DNA of 64,000 nt from Streptococcus mitis (GCF_009496285.1 NZ_WIJK01000011.1:8041-72040); one strand, 5' to 3'; positions 24,419 to 33,078 are shown, numbered from the stretch's first letter. A program made the numbers and translations. Notes: generated by a model from the letters alone, not told the origin.

Positions 24419-25741
24419 ATGTTAAATTTGCTAAAAGAGCTAGATGCTCTGGTATGGGGCCCACCCCTTTTGATTTTATTGGTTGGTACAGGAATATATT
24501 TAACTCTTCGTTTAGAACTCTTACAGATCTTGCGTCTCCCCAAGGCCTTCCAGCTTATTTTTACCAAGGATAAAGGGCATGGGGATGTGTCGAGCTTTGC
24601 TGCCTTGTGTACAGCCCTAGCAGCAACTGTTGGTACAGGAAATATTATCGGGGTTGCAACGGCTATCAAGGTTGGTGGACCAGGTGCTCTTTTTTGGATG
24701 TGGGTGGCTGCTTTCTTTGGAATGGCAACCAAGTATGCAGAAGGACTACTTGCTATCAAATATCGAACCAAGGATGATCATGGTGCGGTAGCAGGAGGAC
24801 CGATGCATTATATCCTTCTAGGGATGGGCGAAAAATGGCGCCCTCTTGCAATCTTCTTTGCTGTTGCTGGAGTACTAGTTGCACTTTTGGGAATCGGTAC
24901 TTTTACCCAAGTGAATTCCATTACAGAATCCGTGCAAAATACGGCTAGTATTGATCCGACAATTACTGCACTTGTTTTATCTATTTTCGTAGGGATCGCA
25001 GTTTTTGGTGGGCTCAAGTCTATTTCAAAGGTGTCAACTACAGTTGTTCCCTTTATGGCTATTGTCTATATCTTGGGAACCTTGACAGTCATTTTCTTTA
25101 ATATCGAGAAACTCCCTGCAACTCTGGCCTTGGTCTTTACATCAGCTTTTAGTCCAGCGGCTGCAGTAGGAGGCTTTGCAGGAGCCAGTATCCGAACTGC
25201 TATTCAAAATGGTGTGGCGCGTGGAGTCTTCTCAAACGAGTCTGGATTGGGTTCAGCTCCCATTGCGGCTGCGGCAGCTAAGACCAACGAACCGGTGGAG
25301 CAAGGTTTGATTTCTATGACAGGAACCTTTATTGATACCTTGATTATCTGTACCCTGACTGGTTTGACAATCTTGGTGACAGGGGTTTGGAATGGTAATT
25401 TAGATGGTGTTGCTCTAACTCAGTCAGCTTTTTCTACAGTATTTTCTTTCTTTGGACCTGCTCTTCTAACAATCTTCTTGGTACTCTTTGCCTTTACTAC
25501 GATTTTGGGATGGAACTATTACGGAGAGCGTTGTTTTGAATTTCTCTTTGGCGTTCGCTTTATCTGGCTCTATCGTGTGGTCTTTGTGCTTATGGTCTTA
25601 CTAGGTGGATTCATCGAGCTGGATATGGTCTGGGTCATTGCGGATATTGTTAATGCCCTCATGGCTCTACCAAACTTGATTGCACTCTTAGCCTTATCAC
25701 CAGTCGTTATCGCTGAGACTAAAAAGTATTTTGATAAATAA
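24419..25741 (+). CDS. AGCS-family sodium:alanine/glycine symporter
   Basis: A 440-residue carrier with about ten hydrophobic helices. AGCS signatures include GTGNIIGVATA (about 75), GGPMHYIL and FSNESGLGSAPIAAAAA in the middle. Members couple sodium to uptake of small amino acids such as alanine and glycine. The start has AGGAGA six bases upstream. The glycine riboswitch in its leader (24230-24392) points to glycine as a substrate or at least a signal. Single-gene unit with a terminator at 25773. Confidence 0.92.
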   Translation: MLNLLKELDALVWGPPLLILLVGTGIYLTLRLELLQILRLPKAFQLIFTKDKGHGDVSSFAALCTALAATVGTGNIIGVATAIKVGGPGALFWMWVAAFFGMATKYAEGLLAIKYRTKDDHGAVAGGPMHYILLGMGEKWRPLAIFFAVAGVLVALLGIGTFTQVNSITESVQNTASIDPTITALVLSIFVGIAVFGGLKSISKVSTTVVPFMAIVYILGTLTVIFFNIEKLPATLALVFTSAFSPAAAVGGFAGASIRTAIQNGVARGVFSNESGLGSAPIAAAAAKTNEPVEQGLISMTGTFIDTLIICTLTGLTILVTGVWNGNLDGVALTQSAFSTVFSFFGPALLTIFLVLFAFTTILGWNYYGERCFEFLFGVRFIWLYRVVFVLMVLLGGFIELDMVWVIADIVNALMALPNLIALLALSPVVIAETKKYFDK

Positions 25742-25772
25742 TGTAAGATTGATATTACCATTTATAGATAAG

Positions 25773-25805
25773 ACTAGCATCTGTTTGTGAGATGCTAGTT
25801 TTTTC
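25773..25805 (+). terminator. Terminator of the symporter gene
   Basis: The ten-pair stem ACTAGCATCT (25773-25782)/AGATGCTAGT (25790-25799) is followed by T6. Confidence 0.88.
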
Positions 25806-25830
25806 ACTACTAGGGCTAGTCTTTTATTTT

Positions 25831-26025
25831 ATACTCAATGAAAATCAAAGAGCAAACTAGGAAACTAGCCGCAGGTTGCTCAAAGCACTGCTTTGAGGTT
25901 GTAGATAGAACTGACGAAGTCAGCTCAAAACACTGTTTTGAGGTTGCAGATGAAACTGATGAAGTCAGTCACATATATACGGCAAGGCGACGTTGACGCG
26001 GTTTGAAGAGATTTTCGAAGAGTAT
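25831..26025 (-). repeat. BOX element A-B-B-C, reverse orientation
   Basis: The 195-bp BOX starts at boxC (ATACTCAATGAAAATCAAAG) and ends at boxA (reverse of ATACTCTTCGAAAATCTC). Between them lie two 45-bp boxB-type units, 25879-25923 and 25924-25968, both with the CTCAAAxCACTGxTTTGAG palindrome and GAAGTCAG end. The two units differ at a few sites, so the duplication is old. Confidence 0.92.
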
Positions 26026-26179
26026 TATGTCATAAGATGAATGAAATTCAAGAGTACTTCTTTTATGATATCCTTTATTTGCACTTTTATTTATTGTATA
26101 ATAGTCAGCATAAATCTGTTTCTGTTCTGATATGTCTTGTTTCATCTATGTACGAAAGAGAAATAAACTGGAGGTGTTT

Positions 26180-27358
26180 ATGTCAAAAGATATTCGAAAA
26201 TTAGTGACTTCACAGGGACTAGCGAATCTAGCAGATGTCTTTTTTAGAGTCATTGTGATTGCAAATGTGTTTGTCTTATCTGGTTCGGTCATTTCAACCT
26301 CCCTAGTGCCAATTTTGATTGGACTATCCTCCTTTTTAGCCAGTTTCTTAGTTCCATTAGTAACGAAGAGATTAGCTTTAAATCGTGTTCTTTTCTTGAC
26401 TCAATTTGGTAAGACGATTCTGCTAGCGATTTTGTTTTTTCTACTCAAGCAATCTGAAACTATTTCCCTCCCTCTTTTATATGCTATTGTTACCTTAATC
26501 TCCGTTTTGGATGGTTTTGCAGCGCCTGTTTCCTATGCGATTGTTCCACGATATGCAAGTGATTTAGCTAAAGCGAACGCAGCTATTTCTATGAGTGGTG
26601 AAAGTGTACAACTAGTTGGTTGGGGCTTAGGAGGTTTCTTATTTGCGAGTCTGGGAATGAATCCTAGCCTGCTCATTGTGTTAGCCTTGTTTACATTTTC
26701 GACGATTTTGATGTTCGGTTTGCCACTAGTCGAAAAAGAAGAGTTGTCCTCAGAAACGCATGTTGAGACGTTAACAAAAGGTTGGAGATTGGTGGCTAAA
26801 GAATCAAGATTAGGCTTTATTGTCCAAGCCAATCTTTTAGAAATTCTAGCCAATGCTATCTGGGTATCTTCTGTTTTACTTGTTTTTGTGACTGAGATTT
26901 TACATCGGTCAGAAAGCTATTGGGGCTACGTCAATACATCCTATTCCTTGGGGATTATCTTGGGAGGTGCTATTGTCTTCCGTCTAGCAGAGAAAGTTGT
27001 TACCTATAAATATCAAACTATGACCTTTTCTTTGTTAGCGACAGCACTAGTAACTCTGTTGATAGTGTTATTTCCAAATCCACCTGCTTTTCTATTCCTA
27101 TCTCTAGTAATTGGTTTTTTATCTCAGATTAAGGAAGTTCCTGAGAGTGTATTATTACAGGAATCGGTTGATGAGAAGGAACTTGTGAATGTTTACTCCG
27201 TTATCGAAGTTGTCTCTACGTTGGCCTTTTTTGTCTCTGTTTTTCTAATGAGTTTTATCACAGAATATTTTGGTGTATTTACTGGCTTTGGCTTGGCTAT
27301 ATTCTGTTTGCTAGTAGAGTACATCTTAGTTTTAAGAAACAAGCATCAGATAAATTAA
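26180..27358 (+). CDS. MFS-type efflux transporter
   Basis: A 392-residue membrane protein with about 12 hydrophobic helices in two halves. The layout is that of the MFS_3 drug/siderophore export group, although the motif between helices 2 and 3 is poorly conserved. The start is ATG 26180 with GGAGG eight bases upstream; an in-frame start 16 codons earlier has no site. It is a single gene, preceded by a BOX element and followed by a terminator. Substrate unknown; a macrolide exporter (Mef-like) is possible but identity is not shown. Confidence 0.8.
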   Translation: MSKDIRKLVTSQGLANLADVFFRVIVIANVFVLSGSVISTSLVPILIGLSSFLASFLVPLVTKRLALNRVLFLTQFGKTILLAILFFLLKQSETISLPLLYAIVTLISVLDGFAAPVSYAIVPRYASDLAKANAAISMSGESVQLVGWGLGGFLFASLGMNPSLLIVLALFTFSTILMFGLPLVEKEELSSETHVETLTKGWRLVAKESRLGFIVQANLLEILANAIWVSSVLLVFVTEILHRSESYWGYVNTSYSLGIILGGAIVFRLAEKVVTYKYQTMTFSLLATALVTLLIVLFPNPPAFLFLSLVIGFLSQIKEVPESVLLQESVDEKELVNVYSVIEVVSTLAFFVSVFLMSFITEYFGVFTGFGLAIFCLLVEYILVLRNKHQIN

Positions 27359-27366
27359 CAGTTATG

Positions 27367-27392
27367 ATCACACATCTGGTGTGATTTTTTTG
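27367..27392 (+). terminator. Terminator of the MFS gene
   Basis: ATCACAC (27367-27373)/GTGTGAT (27379-27385) followed by T7. Confidence 0.85.
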
Positions 27393-27583
27393 TTTTCATA
27401 AAAATTTTTTATCAGTGCAATTTAAAATATATATTATGCAAGGTATAGATTCTGTGTTAGACTTATTGTCAACGAAAAGCTAATGAGTCATCAATCAAGG
27501 CAAGGATTTGTTCAATAGGCTGATGAGATTTCGTAAGATTTTCGCAGAAACCATTTAATTACAAAATGAAAAGAGGTCCCCTT

Positions 27584-28132
27584 ATGACAACATTTACTAT
27601 CCACACAGTAGAATCAGCACCAGCAGAAGTGAAAGAAGTTCTTAAAACAGTACAAAAGGACAACAATGGCTATATCCCAAATCTAATCGGTCTTTTGGCC
27701 AATGCCCCTACAGCCCTAGAGGCTTATCGCACTGTCGGCGCTATTAACCGTCGCAACAGTCTAACACCTGTAGAGCGTGAAGTGGTACAAATCACTGCAG
27801 CCGTAACTAATGGTTGTGCCTTCTGCGTCGCTGGTCACACAGCCTTTTCTATCAAGCAAATCCAGATGAATGATGACCTACTTCAAGCCCTTCGCAATCG
27901 TACTCCAATCGAAAGCGATCCTAAGCTGGATACCCTAGCTAAGTTTACCTTGGCAGTTATCAATACCAAAGGGCGCGTAGGAGATGAAGCACTGGGTGAA
28001 TTCCTTGAAGCTGGCTACACGCAAGAAAATGCCTTGGATGTTGTTCTCGGTGTCAGTCTAGCAAGTCTTTGTAACTATGCCAATAATCTGGCTAATACAC
28101 CGATTAATCCAGAATTACAACCTTATGCATAA
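27584..28132 (+). CDS. Carboxymuconolactone decarboxylase-family (AhpD-like) peroxidase-type protein
   Basis: A 182-residue protein. The AhpD/CMD core reads EREVVQITAAVTNGCAFCVAGH, with redox cysteines C78 and C81 and H85. AhpD-type proteins reduce hydroperoxides or recycle thiol carriers. The start is ATG 27584 with AGAGG seven bases upstream; the earlier ATG at 27566 overlaps that site. It is followed 14 bases later by an acyl-CoA-dehydrogenase-like gene, so both likely form an oxidative metabolism unit. Its physiological substrate cannot be read from sequence. Confidence 0.83.
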   Translation: MTTFTIHTVESAPAEVKEVLKTVQKDNNGYIPNLIGLLANAPTALEAYRTVGAINRRNSLTPVEREVVQITAAVTNGCAFCVAGHTAFSIKQIQMNDDLLQALRNRTPIESDPKLDTLAKFTLAVINTKGRVGDEALGEFLEAGYTQENALDVVLGVSLASLCNYANNLANTPINPELQPYA

Positions 28133-28146
28133 GAGGAGGACAAAGT

Positions 28147-29211
28147 ATGGGATTTTTTTCAGAAGAATTTTTTAGCTGGTTAGACCAGCACGCCGATGAA
28201 ATTGACAAAAAATCATGTCAAGCTGGAGAAGAGCTGATTGAGAAAATTGCTGCAGAAGGTGCCTTTCGTGTAGGAGTACCAAAAGTTCTTGGAGGGCTAG
28301 GTGGAAGTGACCAAGATGTTATCGATATCCTTGCAGAACTCGCTCAACATTCCTTAACAGCCTCCTTTATCTCATGGGGGCAACGAACTTTAATAGACAA
28401 TATTCTACATACTGACAATGCTTATTTCAAAGAAGTTTACTTGGAAAAACTCTTATCAGGAGAATATACAGGTGCTACGGCCTTATCTAATGCGGTCAAG
28501 TATCTATCTGACTTAGAGGAACTAAATGTTCGTATCCTTGAAGAAAATGGGAATTATTACCTAAAAGGACGACTTCCTTGGGTAACCAATGCTCGTAAGG
28601 ATCGCTTCCTCACTATTTTTGTAGCAGGATTTGCAGATGACTCGAGTAAAAGTTATGTAGTAGCCGTACCATCGGACGCAGAAAACTTTAGTCGTTCCGA
28701 AGATTTGGAATTTGTCTCTCTCCAAGGAGGGAATACAGCAGCCCTGACTTTTAACAAGGTCCCTTTAAAGGAAGAGTGGATTCTATCCAAGGATGCTCAT
28801 CAATTTTTAGCGCAAAATCGTCCAGCCTTTTTAGGCTACCAATTTGGCCTAGCCTTTGGTTTGGCTGAACGTTCACTCTCAGAAGTCGAAAAAGAATTGG
28901 GGAAACGAGGTGTCTTGAAGGAAGAATGGCAACATCAGGTCGAACAGTTAGATGATATTCGACATTCTCTCTATCAAGGACTATCTGAAGAGTCCTATTT
29001 CGTTAAAAATCCGCGTGAACTATTCCAGTTACGAATCGATATTGTTGATGTTGTTGCCCAAAGTCTCTTGTTAGAACTACAAGCTGGTGGCGGTAGAGGA
29101 TACTTTAGTAAATCGACATCCGGTTTCATACGTCGTTGGAATGAAGGCGCATTTTTACCAATTGTTTCTCCTAGTGCTGTGCAATTGCGACATATTCTAG
29201 CGACAAACTAA
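28147..29211 (+). CDS. Acyl-CoA dehydrogenase-family oxidoreductase
   Basis: A 354-residue flavoprotein-like protein. The N-terminal helical part has the GAFRVGVPKVLGGLGGS pattern of acyl-CoA dehydrogenases and related FMN monooxygenases, followed by the beta-domain (KGRLPWVTNAR) and a C-terminal helical bundle. The usual catalytic glutamate region is weakly conserved, and streptococci lack beta-oxidation, so another acceptor or an FMN-dependent role is plausible. AAGAGGAGG precedes the ATG. Second gene of a pair with the AhpD-like protein, then a terminator. Confidence 0.75.
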   Translation: MGFFSEEFFSWLDQHADEIDKKSCQAGEELIEKIAAEGAFRVGVPKVLGGLGGSDQDVIDILAELAQHSLTASFISWGQRTLIDNILHTDNAYFKEVYLEKLLSGEYTGATALSNAVKYLSDLEELNVRILEENGNYYLKGRLPWVTNARKDRFLTIFVAGFADDSSKSYVVAVPSDAENFSRSEDLEFVSLQGGNTAALTFNKVPLKEEWILSKDAHQFLAQNRPAFLGYQFGLAFGLAERSLSEVEKELGKRGVLKEEWQHQVEQLDDIRHSLYQGLSEESYFVKNPRELFQLRIDIVDVVAQSLLLELQAGGGRGYFSKSTSGFIRRWNEGAFLPIVSPSAVQLRHILATN

Positions 29212-29225
29212 AAATAAAGAAAATA

Positions 29226-29259
29226 AAAACGAGGTTTATCTTTTTAAACTTCGTTTTTT
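29226..29259 (+). terminator. Terminator of the AhpD/dehydrogenase pair
   Basis: AAAACGAGGTTTA pairs with TAAACTTCGTTTT across a six-base loop, then T. Confidence 0.8.
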
Positions 29260-29319
29260 AATACTTCATTTAAGCGCTTTTATGCTATACTGATAATAAC
29301 ATGACTATTGGAGGTTCAC

Positions 29320-30216
29320 ATGAAAAAACTCCCCTTGGCCTTTTCAGGGTGCTTATTGGGATTGGCTGGAGCAGGCAATCTCATATTGGATATTTTTCCA
29401 CTATTATCGCACGTCTTTAGTTTGTCAGGCTTGATTTTATGGTTTTATTTTTTATACAGTCATCTTAGTGATTGGCAAGAAAGCCAGCAAGAACTTAAGA
29501 AAGCTCCTCTATTATCGGGAATGGCGACCTTTCCCATGGCAGGGATGATTTTATCAACCTACTTACAGCGAATCTTACCTACGAGTATGAGTATCATAGC
29601 ACAAGCTCTTTGGTGGTTTGCCTTTCTACTGGATGTAGGTTTAATCATCTACTTCACTAAAAATTATGTGCAGACTAAACCAAGAACGAGCGCAACGCCA
29701 AGTTGGACAGTTCTTTATGTAGGGATAGCAGTAGCAAGCTTGACCTACCCAGTGGTGGGCATAGTCGAGATTGCCTATGGCGCTTGGATTTTTGGCTTTA
29801 CCTTAACCCTTTTCCTTTATCCTCTGATTTATCAAGATTTGAAAAGTAATCCATTGCCACGGGCTTTACTGGGGCAAGAAGGAATCTATTGTGCTCCCTT
29901 TTCTCTACTGTTAGCAGCACTCGTTCGGATCGGAGGTTCAGGACTTCATGGCTGGATTTTGCTAGTCATGATCCTTGCCTCACAGACTTTCTTTTTCTTT
30001 GTTCTCAGTCGTTTACCAAGGATTTTAAAACAGGGATTTCAACCAGCTTTTTCAGCCCTAACCTTCCCAACTATCATCACAGCAACTTCATTGAAAATGG
30101 CCCAAGGCATTCTGCAGTTTCCAGTCCTTAACTTTCTCGTTTGGTTAGAGATTATCATTTGTTTAACGATTCTTGTCTATGTATTAGTAGAATATATGCG
30201 GTATTTAAGAAACTAA
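29320..30216 (+). CDS. TDT-family transporter (TehA/Mae1-like)
   Basis: A 298-residue membrane protein with about ten hydrophobic helices, as in the tellurite-resistance/dicarboxylate (TDT) family of channel-like carriers (TehA, Mae1). Conserved segments include FPMAGMILSTYLQ and WTVLYVGIAVASLTYP. The start is ATG 29320 with GGAGG. A TTG four codons upstream is not needed. An extended -10 (TGCTATACT) lies about 30 bases upstream, with a partial cre-like palindrome (AAGCGCTT) before it. Substrate unknown. Confidence 0.78.
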   Translation: MKKLPLAFSGCLLGLAGAGNLILDIFPLLSHVFSLSGLILWFYFLYSHLSDWQESQQELKKAPLLSGMATFPMAGMILSTYLQRILPTSMSIIAQALWWFAFLLDVGLIIYFTKNYVQTKPRTSATPSWTVLYVGIAVASLTYPVVGIVEIAYGAWIFGFTLTLFLYPLIYQDLKSNPLPRALLGQEGIYCAPFSLLLAALVRIGGSGLHGWILLVMILASQTFFFFVLSRLPRILKQGFQPAFSALTFPTIITATSLKMAQGILQFPVLNFLVWLEIIICLTILVYVLVEYMRYLRN

Positions 30217-30218
30217 AA

Positions 30219-30250
30219 AAGCCCCTAGCACTGAGAAGTGTTAGGGGTTT
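30219..30250. terminator. Bidirectional terminator between convergent units
   Basis: GCCCCTAGCACT/AGTGTTAGGGGT with loop GAGA. On the minus strand it ends in TTTTTTAG and serves the DUF3278 operon. On the plus strand it may end the TDT gene. Confidence 0.82.
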
Positions 30251-30290
30251 GTTGTCGAGCATAGAAACAATCAATTAGTTCAGCTTTCTC

Positions 30291-30830
30291 CTACTGCTCT
30301 TCATGTTCGGATAAAAAATAATAAGTCATAGTACCGAAGATTGATCCTACTCCAAGTCCTACTAGTAGGAAAAATGCAATCATTTTGAGTTCTAGAAACT
30401 GCAAGAAGAAATCTGTAATCGAGTGATTTTCAAGGATTACTTTTTTGGAAAATAGGATAAATAAGTAGAGAGTTGGGATGCTAGTTCCAACTAACCAACT
30501 TCTTAACTTGATTTGGCGCTTGCTGTAAGTGATTTGTGGAATCTCGGATTGATCATCATCTTCTAAGTGGAGCCCTCTAGTAGTATATCTTGCCTTGAGA
30601 CTGAGGGCAAAAATCATCAAGAAGTAGAGATAGGGCATAGCCGTTCGAACTATCTCTATAAAGCGCCCAAATAAAAGATAGAATAGGAAGAGAAAGAAGG
30701 AAGAGTAAAAGATTTGGACCATGGAACGGGCGCAAGCCTTGTAGATGACCTCTTGACGGCATTCATCAAAGGGTCCTTGGATATGAAAGAAATTTCGAAC
30801 TAAGCGAGTGGTTAAGTCTTCTTTTTTCAT
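30291..30830 (-). CDS. DUF3278-family membrane protein, copy C
   Basis: A 179-residue protein, MKKEDLTTRLVRNFFHIQGPFDEC..., sharing the N-terminal frame of copies A and B (KKE..T.KL..R...I.GP.DE) but more diverged. About four hydrophobic helices. It is the last gene of the operon and lacks a short partner. GAGG lies eight bases before the ATG. It starts 12 bases after the previous gene. Confidence 0.75.
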   Translation of the reverse strand: MKKEDLTTRLVRNFFHIQGPFDECRQEVIYKACARSMVQIFYSSFFLFLFYLLFGRFIEIVRTAMPYLYFLMIFALSLKARYTTRGLHLEDDDQSEIPQITYSKRQIKLRSWLVGTSIPTLYLFILFSKKVILENHSITDFFLQFLELKMIAFFLLVGLGVGSIFGTMTYYFLSEHEEQ

Positions 30831-30842
30831 GGTAGTGACCTC

Positions 30843-31184
30843 TTAATAACCTTGTTTTTGATTAGCTTCTTTAAAGAGTTGATAGAGAGTATAGAAGTAG
30901 ACTAGACTAAAAACGATACAGATGGTTAGAAATAGTAGATATCTCCAATCCATAGAATTCGTTAACAGTTGTGGGAAAGATACGAGGATAAAGCAGAGTG
31001 ATGCGTTTAAGAGGCGTATTTTTTTTGATGTGATTTTCTGAAATCTTTGTCCTTTGTTCAAGACAGGAAGGGCTAAGAGGAAGATGATCAGAAAAGGACG
31101 CGTAATCTGCCCATAAACTAGGAAAACTGTCATAAAGATACTGACCAAAATATGACTGAGAATTAAAGTTTGTAGTGATTTCAT
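30843..31184 (-). CDS. Short hydrophobic partner protein, copy B
   Basis: A 113-residue membrane protein, MKSLQTLILSHILVSI..., with three to four helices and a basic middle (LNKGQRFQKITSKKIRLLN). It is paralogous to the protein at 31764-32099 (MKSLVTLLTYHLL; LNKGLTYLKIDSQKTRILN). The start at 31184 has TTAGGAGG upstream; the longer frame from 31247 overlaps the previous gene. It lies ten bases after DUF3278 copy B, the same gap as in the other pair. Confidence 0.75.
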   Translation of the reverse strand: MKSLQTLILSHILVSIFMTVFLVYGQITRPFLIIFLLALPVLNKGQRFQKITSKKIRLLNASLCFILVSFPQLLTNSMDWRYLLFLTICIVFSLVYFYTLYQLFKEANQKQGY

Positions 31185-31194
31185 AAGTTTCCTC

Positions 31195-31737
31195 CTAATC
31201 GTCGTCTTGATCTTCTCTAGCTTTTTGAATACGAAGAGTGATGACAATATGCACTGTTAATCCGAAAAAGAAGGCTGCAACGATGGTTGACAAGATGCTT
31301 CTTGTATTCAAAAGAGCGGTAAGATAGCTTTTGCTATCATCCATTAGGATATTGAGAAGTGGCATTCCAATGAACATGGCTATTCCATAGACCAGACCAG
31401 CTTTAAGGCCAGGATTACGTAACTGTTTCTTTTCCTTCTGGCTCAACATATCAGGATCGATAGCAGCAATACCAGTTTTTTTAGTTTGAGTAGTGACATA
31501 GAAAGCACAAACCAAGGAAACCAGAAAAATAATGATTGGATATCCGAAAGCGACCATTTGGGGATATTTATAAGCAAGGACAAAGGGGATGAAATTGCCT
31601 AGAGTCATGAGGTAAAAGAGAATCATAAAGACTTTATTCCCGATGTGGTCAGCTTCGCGTCGTTTGTGTTCATCAAGTGGTCCTGAAATGCCATAGATAC
31701 GTTTGATTAGTTTTTCATAGAGGGGTTCTTTTTTCAT
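31195..31737 (-). CDS. DUF3278-family membrane protein, copy B
   Basis: A 180-residue protein, MKKEPLYEKLIKRIYGISGPLDEHKRREADHIG..., with four hydrophobic helices and a charged C-terminal tail (KAREDQDDD). It is strongly similar to copy A (the stretch KRREADxIGNKVF is almost identical). DUF3278 genes of Lactobacillales commonly sit next to a small XRE regulator. Function unknown. AGGAG lies eight bases upstream of the ATG. Confidence 0.82.
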   Translation of the reverse strand: MKKEPLYEKLIKRIYGISGPLDEHKRREADHIGNKVFMILFYLMTLGNFIPFVLAYKYPQMVAFGYPIIIFLVSLVCAFYVTTQTKKTGIAAIDPDMLSQKEKKQLRNPGLKAGLVYGIAMFIGMPLLNILMDDSKSYLTALLNTRSILSTIVAAFFFGLTVHIVITLRIQKAREDQDDD

Positions 31738-31763
31738 GGGTGATTTCTCCTAAATGAACGATG

Positions 31764-32099
31764 TTATTTTGTTTCTTTTACGAATTGATAGAGATAATAA
31801 AGATAAGTGATAGAAGAAAGGATAGCGATAGTTAGCAGTATATAATATTTCCAATTGCTTGAGATGAGCGTCAGTTGTGGTAAGGATAGAAAGGATAGAA
31901 TCATAAAGAATAGTGCTAAGTTGAGTATGCGCGTTTTTTGAGAATCTATCTTTAGGTAAGTCAATCCTTTGTTGAGTGCTGGAACAAAGACTGGAAGGAG
32001 GACTATATCGTAGATTGGCAAGTTCCCTGAAAAGATGATGAAGATGAGCAGTGAAGCAAACAAAAGATGATAGGTAAGTAAAGTTACTAGTGATTTCAT
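31764..32099 (-). CDS. Short hydrophobic partner protein, copy A
   Basis: A 111-residue membrane protein, MKSLVTLLTYHLLFASLLIF..., with three to four helices and the basic motif LNKGLTYLKIDSQKTR. It is similar in length and layout to the 113-residue protein of the second pair. The start at 32099 has TTAGGAGG upstream; the longer frame from 32144 would overlap DUF3278 copy A. Ten bases separate it from that gene. No known family recognised. Confidence 0.75.
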   Translation of the reverse strand: MKSLVTLLTYHLLFASLLIFIIFSGNLPIYDIVLLPVFVPALNKGLTYLKIDSQKTRILNLALFFMILSFLSLPQLTLISSNWKYYILLTIAILSSITYLYYLYQFVKETK

Positions 32100-32109
32100 A
32101 GGGCACCTC

Positions 32110-32652
32110 CTAATCCTTATCCTGCTCTTTTTTAGCTCTTGCAATGCGACGGGAGATGAGGAACTGTATGCTCGCTCCGAAGAAGATAGAACCGAAAATG
32201 CTTGCTAAACCATTTCTTATAGTGAGAAGAGAATGGAAATAGTCCTGACCTTCACCAGTAAGTATATGGAGAAGAGGGGTTATAAAAAATATCCATAGGC
32301 CAAAGAATAAACCAGCTTTAAGACCAGGGTAGTGTAGTTGCTTACTTTCTTTCTCATTCAACATATCTGGTTCAATAGTTGTAATCCCTGTTTTTTGCAT
32401 TTGGTAGGTGACGTAGCCGGCAGAGATGAGGGCAATTACTAAAATCAGAGGAGGATAGACTAGAGCCACTAGTTGAGGATATTTATAGGCTAGAACGAGT
32501 GGAATAACATTGCCGAAAATCATCAGATAAAAGAGAATTATAAAGACTTTATTTCCGATGCGGTCAGCTTCGCGCCGTTTGTATTCGTCCAGTGGATCAG
32601 AAATACCGTAAGTGCGTTTGATGAGCTTTTCAGTGAAAGTTTCTTTTTTCAT
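32110..32652 (-). CDS. DUF3278-family membrane protein, copy A
   Basis: A 180-residue protein, MKKETFTEKLIKRTYGISDPLDEYKRREADRIG..., with four hydrophobic helices and a charged tail. The start used is ATG 32652 with AGGAG seven bases upstream; a start seven codons earlier would overlap the XRE gene. It follows the XRE gene by 14 bases. It begins the first of two tandem gene pairs. Confidence 0.82.
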   Translation of the reverse strand: MKKETFTEKLIKRTYGISDPLDEYKRREADRIGNKVFIILFYLMIFGNVIPLVLAYKYPQLVALVYPPLILVIALISAGYVTYQMQKTGITTIEPDMLNEKESKQLHYPGLKAGLFFGLWIFFITPLLHILTGEGQDYFHSLLTIRNGLASIFGSIFFGASIQFLISRRIARAKKEQDKD

Positions 32653-32666
32653 TTTTCTTCTCCTTT

Positions 32667-32861
32667 TTAACAATCATCCTCCCAAAAGAGACTGTTGAGG
32701 TCAGTTTGGAGGCTTCGGGCGAGATTGAGACAGAGTTCCAAGGTTGGATTGTACTTGTCGTTTTCAATCATGTTGATGGTTTGCCTCGAGACGCCGATAT
32801 CCTTGGCAAGTTCGAGTTGGGACATGCCCAGTTCCTTGCGAAATTCTTTTACACGATTCAT
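32667..32861 (-). CDS. Small XRE-family regulator of the DUF3278 operon
   Basis: A 64-residue HTH protein, MNRVKEFRKELGMSQLELAKDIGVSR..., a single Cro/C1 domain with DIGVSRQTINMIEN as recognition segment, and a C-terminal SLFWEDDC tail. Such minimal regulators lead operons of membrane proteins in Firmicutes. It is first in the operon and lies 40 bases downstream of the promoter, where an inverted repeat overlaps the -35. Autoregulation is likely. Confidence 0.88.
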   Translation of the reverse strand: MNRVKEFRKELGMSQLELAKDIGVSRQTINMIENDKYNPTLELCLNLARSLQTDLNSLFWEDDC

Positions 32862-32901
32862 GCTTCCTCCTTTTTAGATTGTGTCACATATATTTGACTA
32901 T

Positions 32902-32942
32902 AGTATATTCTTTTGAAAATAAAATGTCAACTATTTTTGACA
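32902..32942 (-). promoter_or_regulatory. DUF3278 operon promoter with inverted repeat
   Basis: On the minus strand TTGACA (32930-32925), 17 bases, TATACT (32907-32902). The perfect inverted repeat TGTCAA-CTATTT-TTGACA (32925-32942) overlaps the -35, a likely operator for the small XRE protein. Confidence 0.7.
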
Positions 32943-33000
32943 TATTTTTAAAAGAAAGTTGATGAGAATATTTCCATTATAAAATCTTCTAGCTATTTTA

Positions 33001-33009
33001 TGCTATAAT
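33001..33009 (+). promoter_or_regulatory. Extended -10 promoter of the metallophosphoesterase gene
   Basis: TGCTATAAT with a TG at 33001-33002 and TATAAT at 33004-33009. No clear -35. Confidence 0.6.
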
Positions 33010-33078
33010 GAAGAAAAGTAAAAAATATAAGAGTGGATTGAATAAACCGAAAGCTATCCACTAAAGAAAGAGCAGAAA

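Noticed and set aside
25831..26025. CRISPR-like tandem repeat from the two 45-bp units
   Set aside because: The units are adjacent without spacers, palindromic and part of a standard BOX element. No cas gene is present.
31750..32106. 118-codon minus-strand frame overlapping the short partner gene
   Set aside because: It is in another frame of copy A of the short protein and lacks a ribosome site, whereas the frame 31764-32099 has one and a paralogue.
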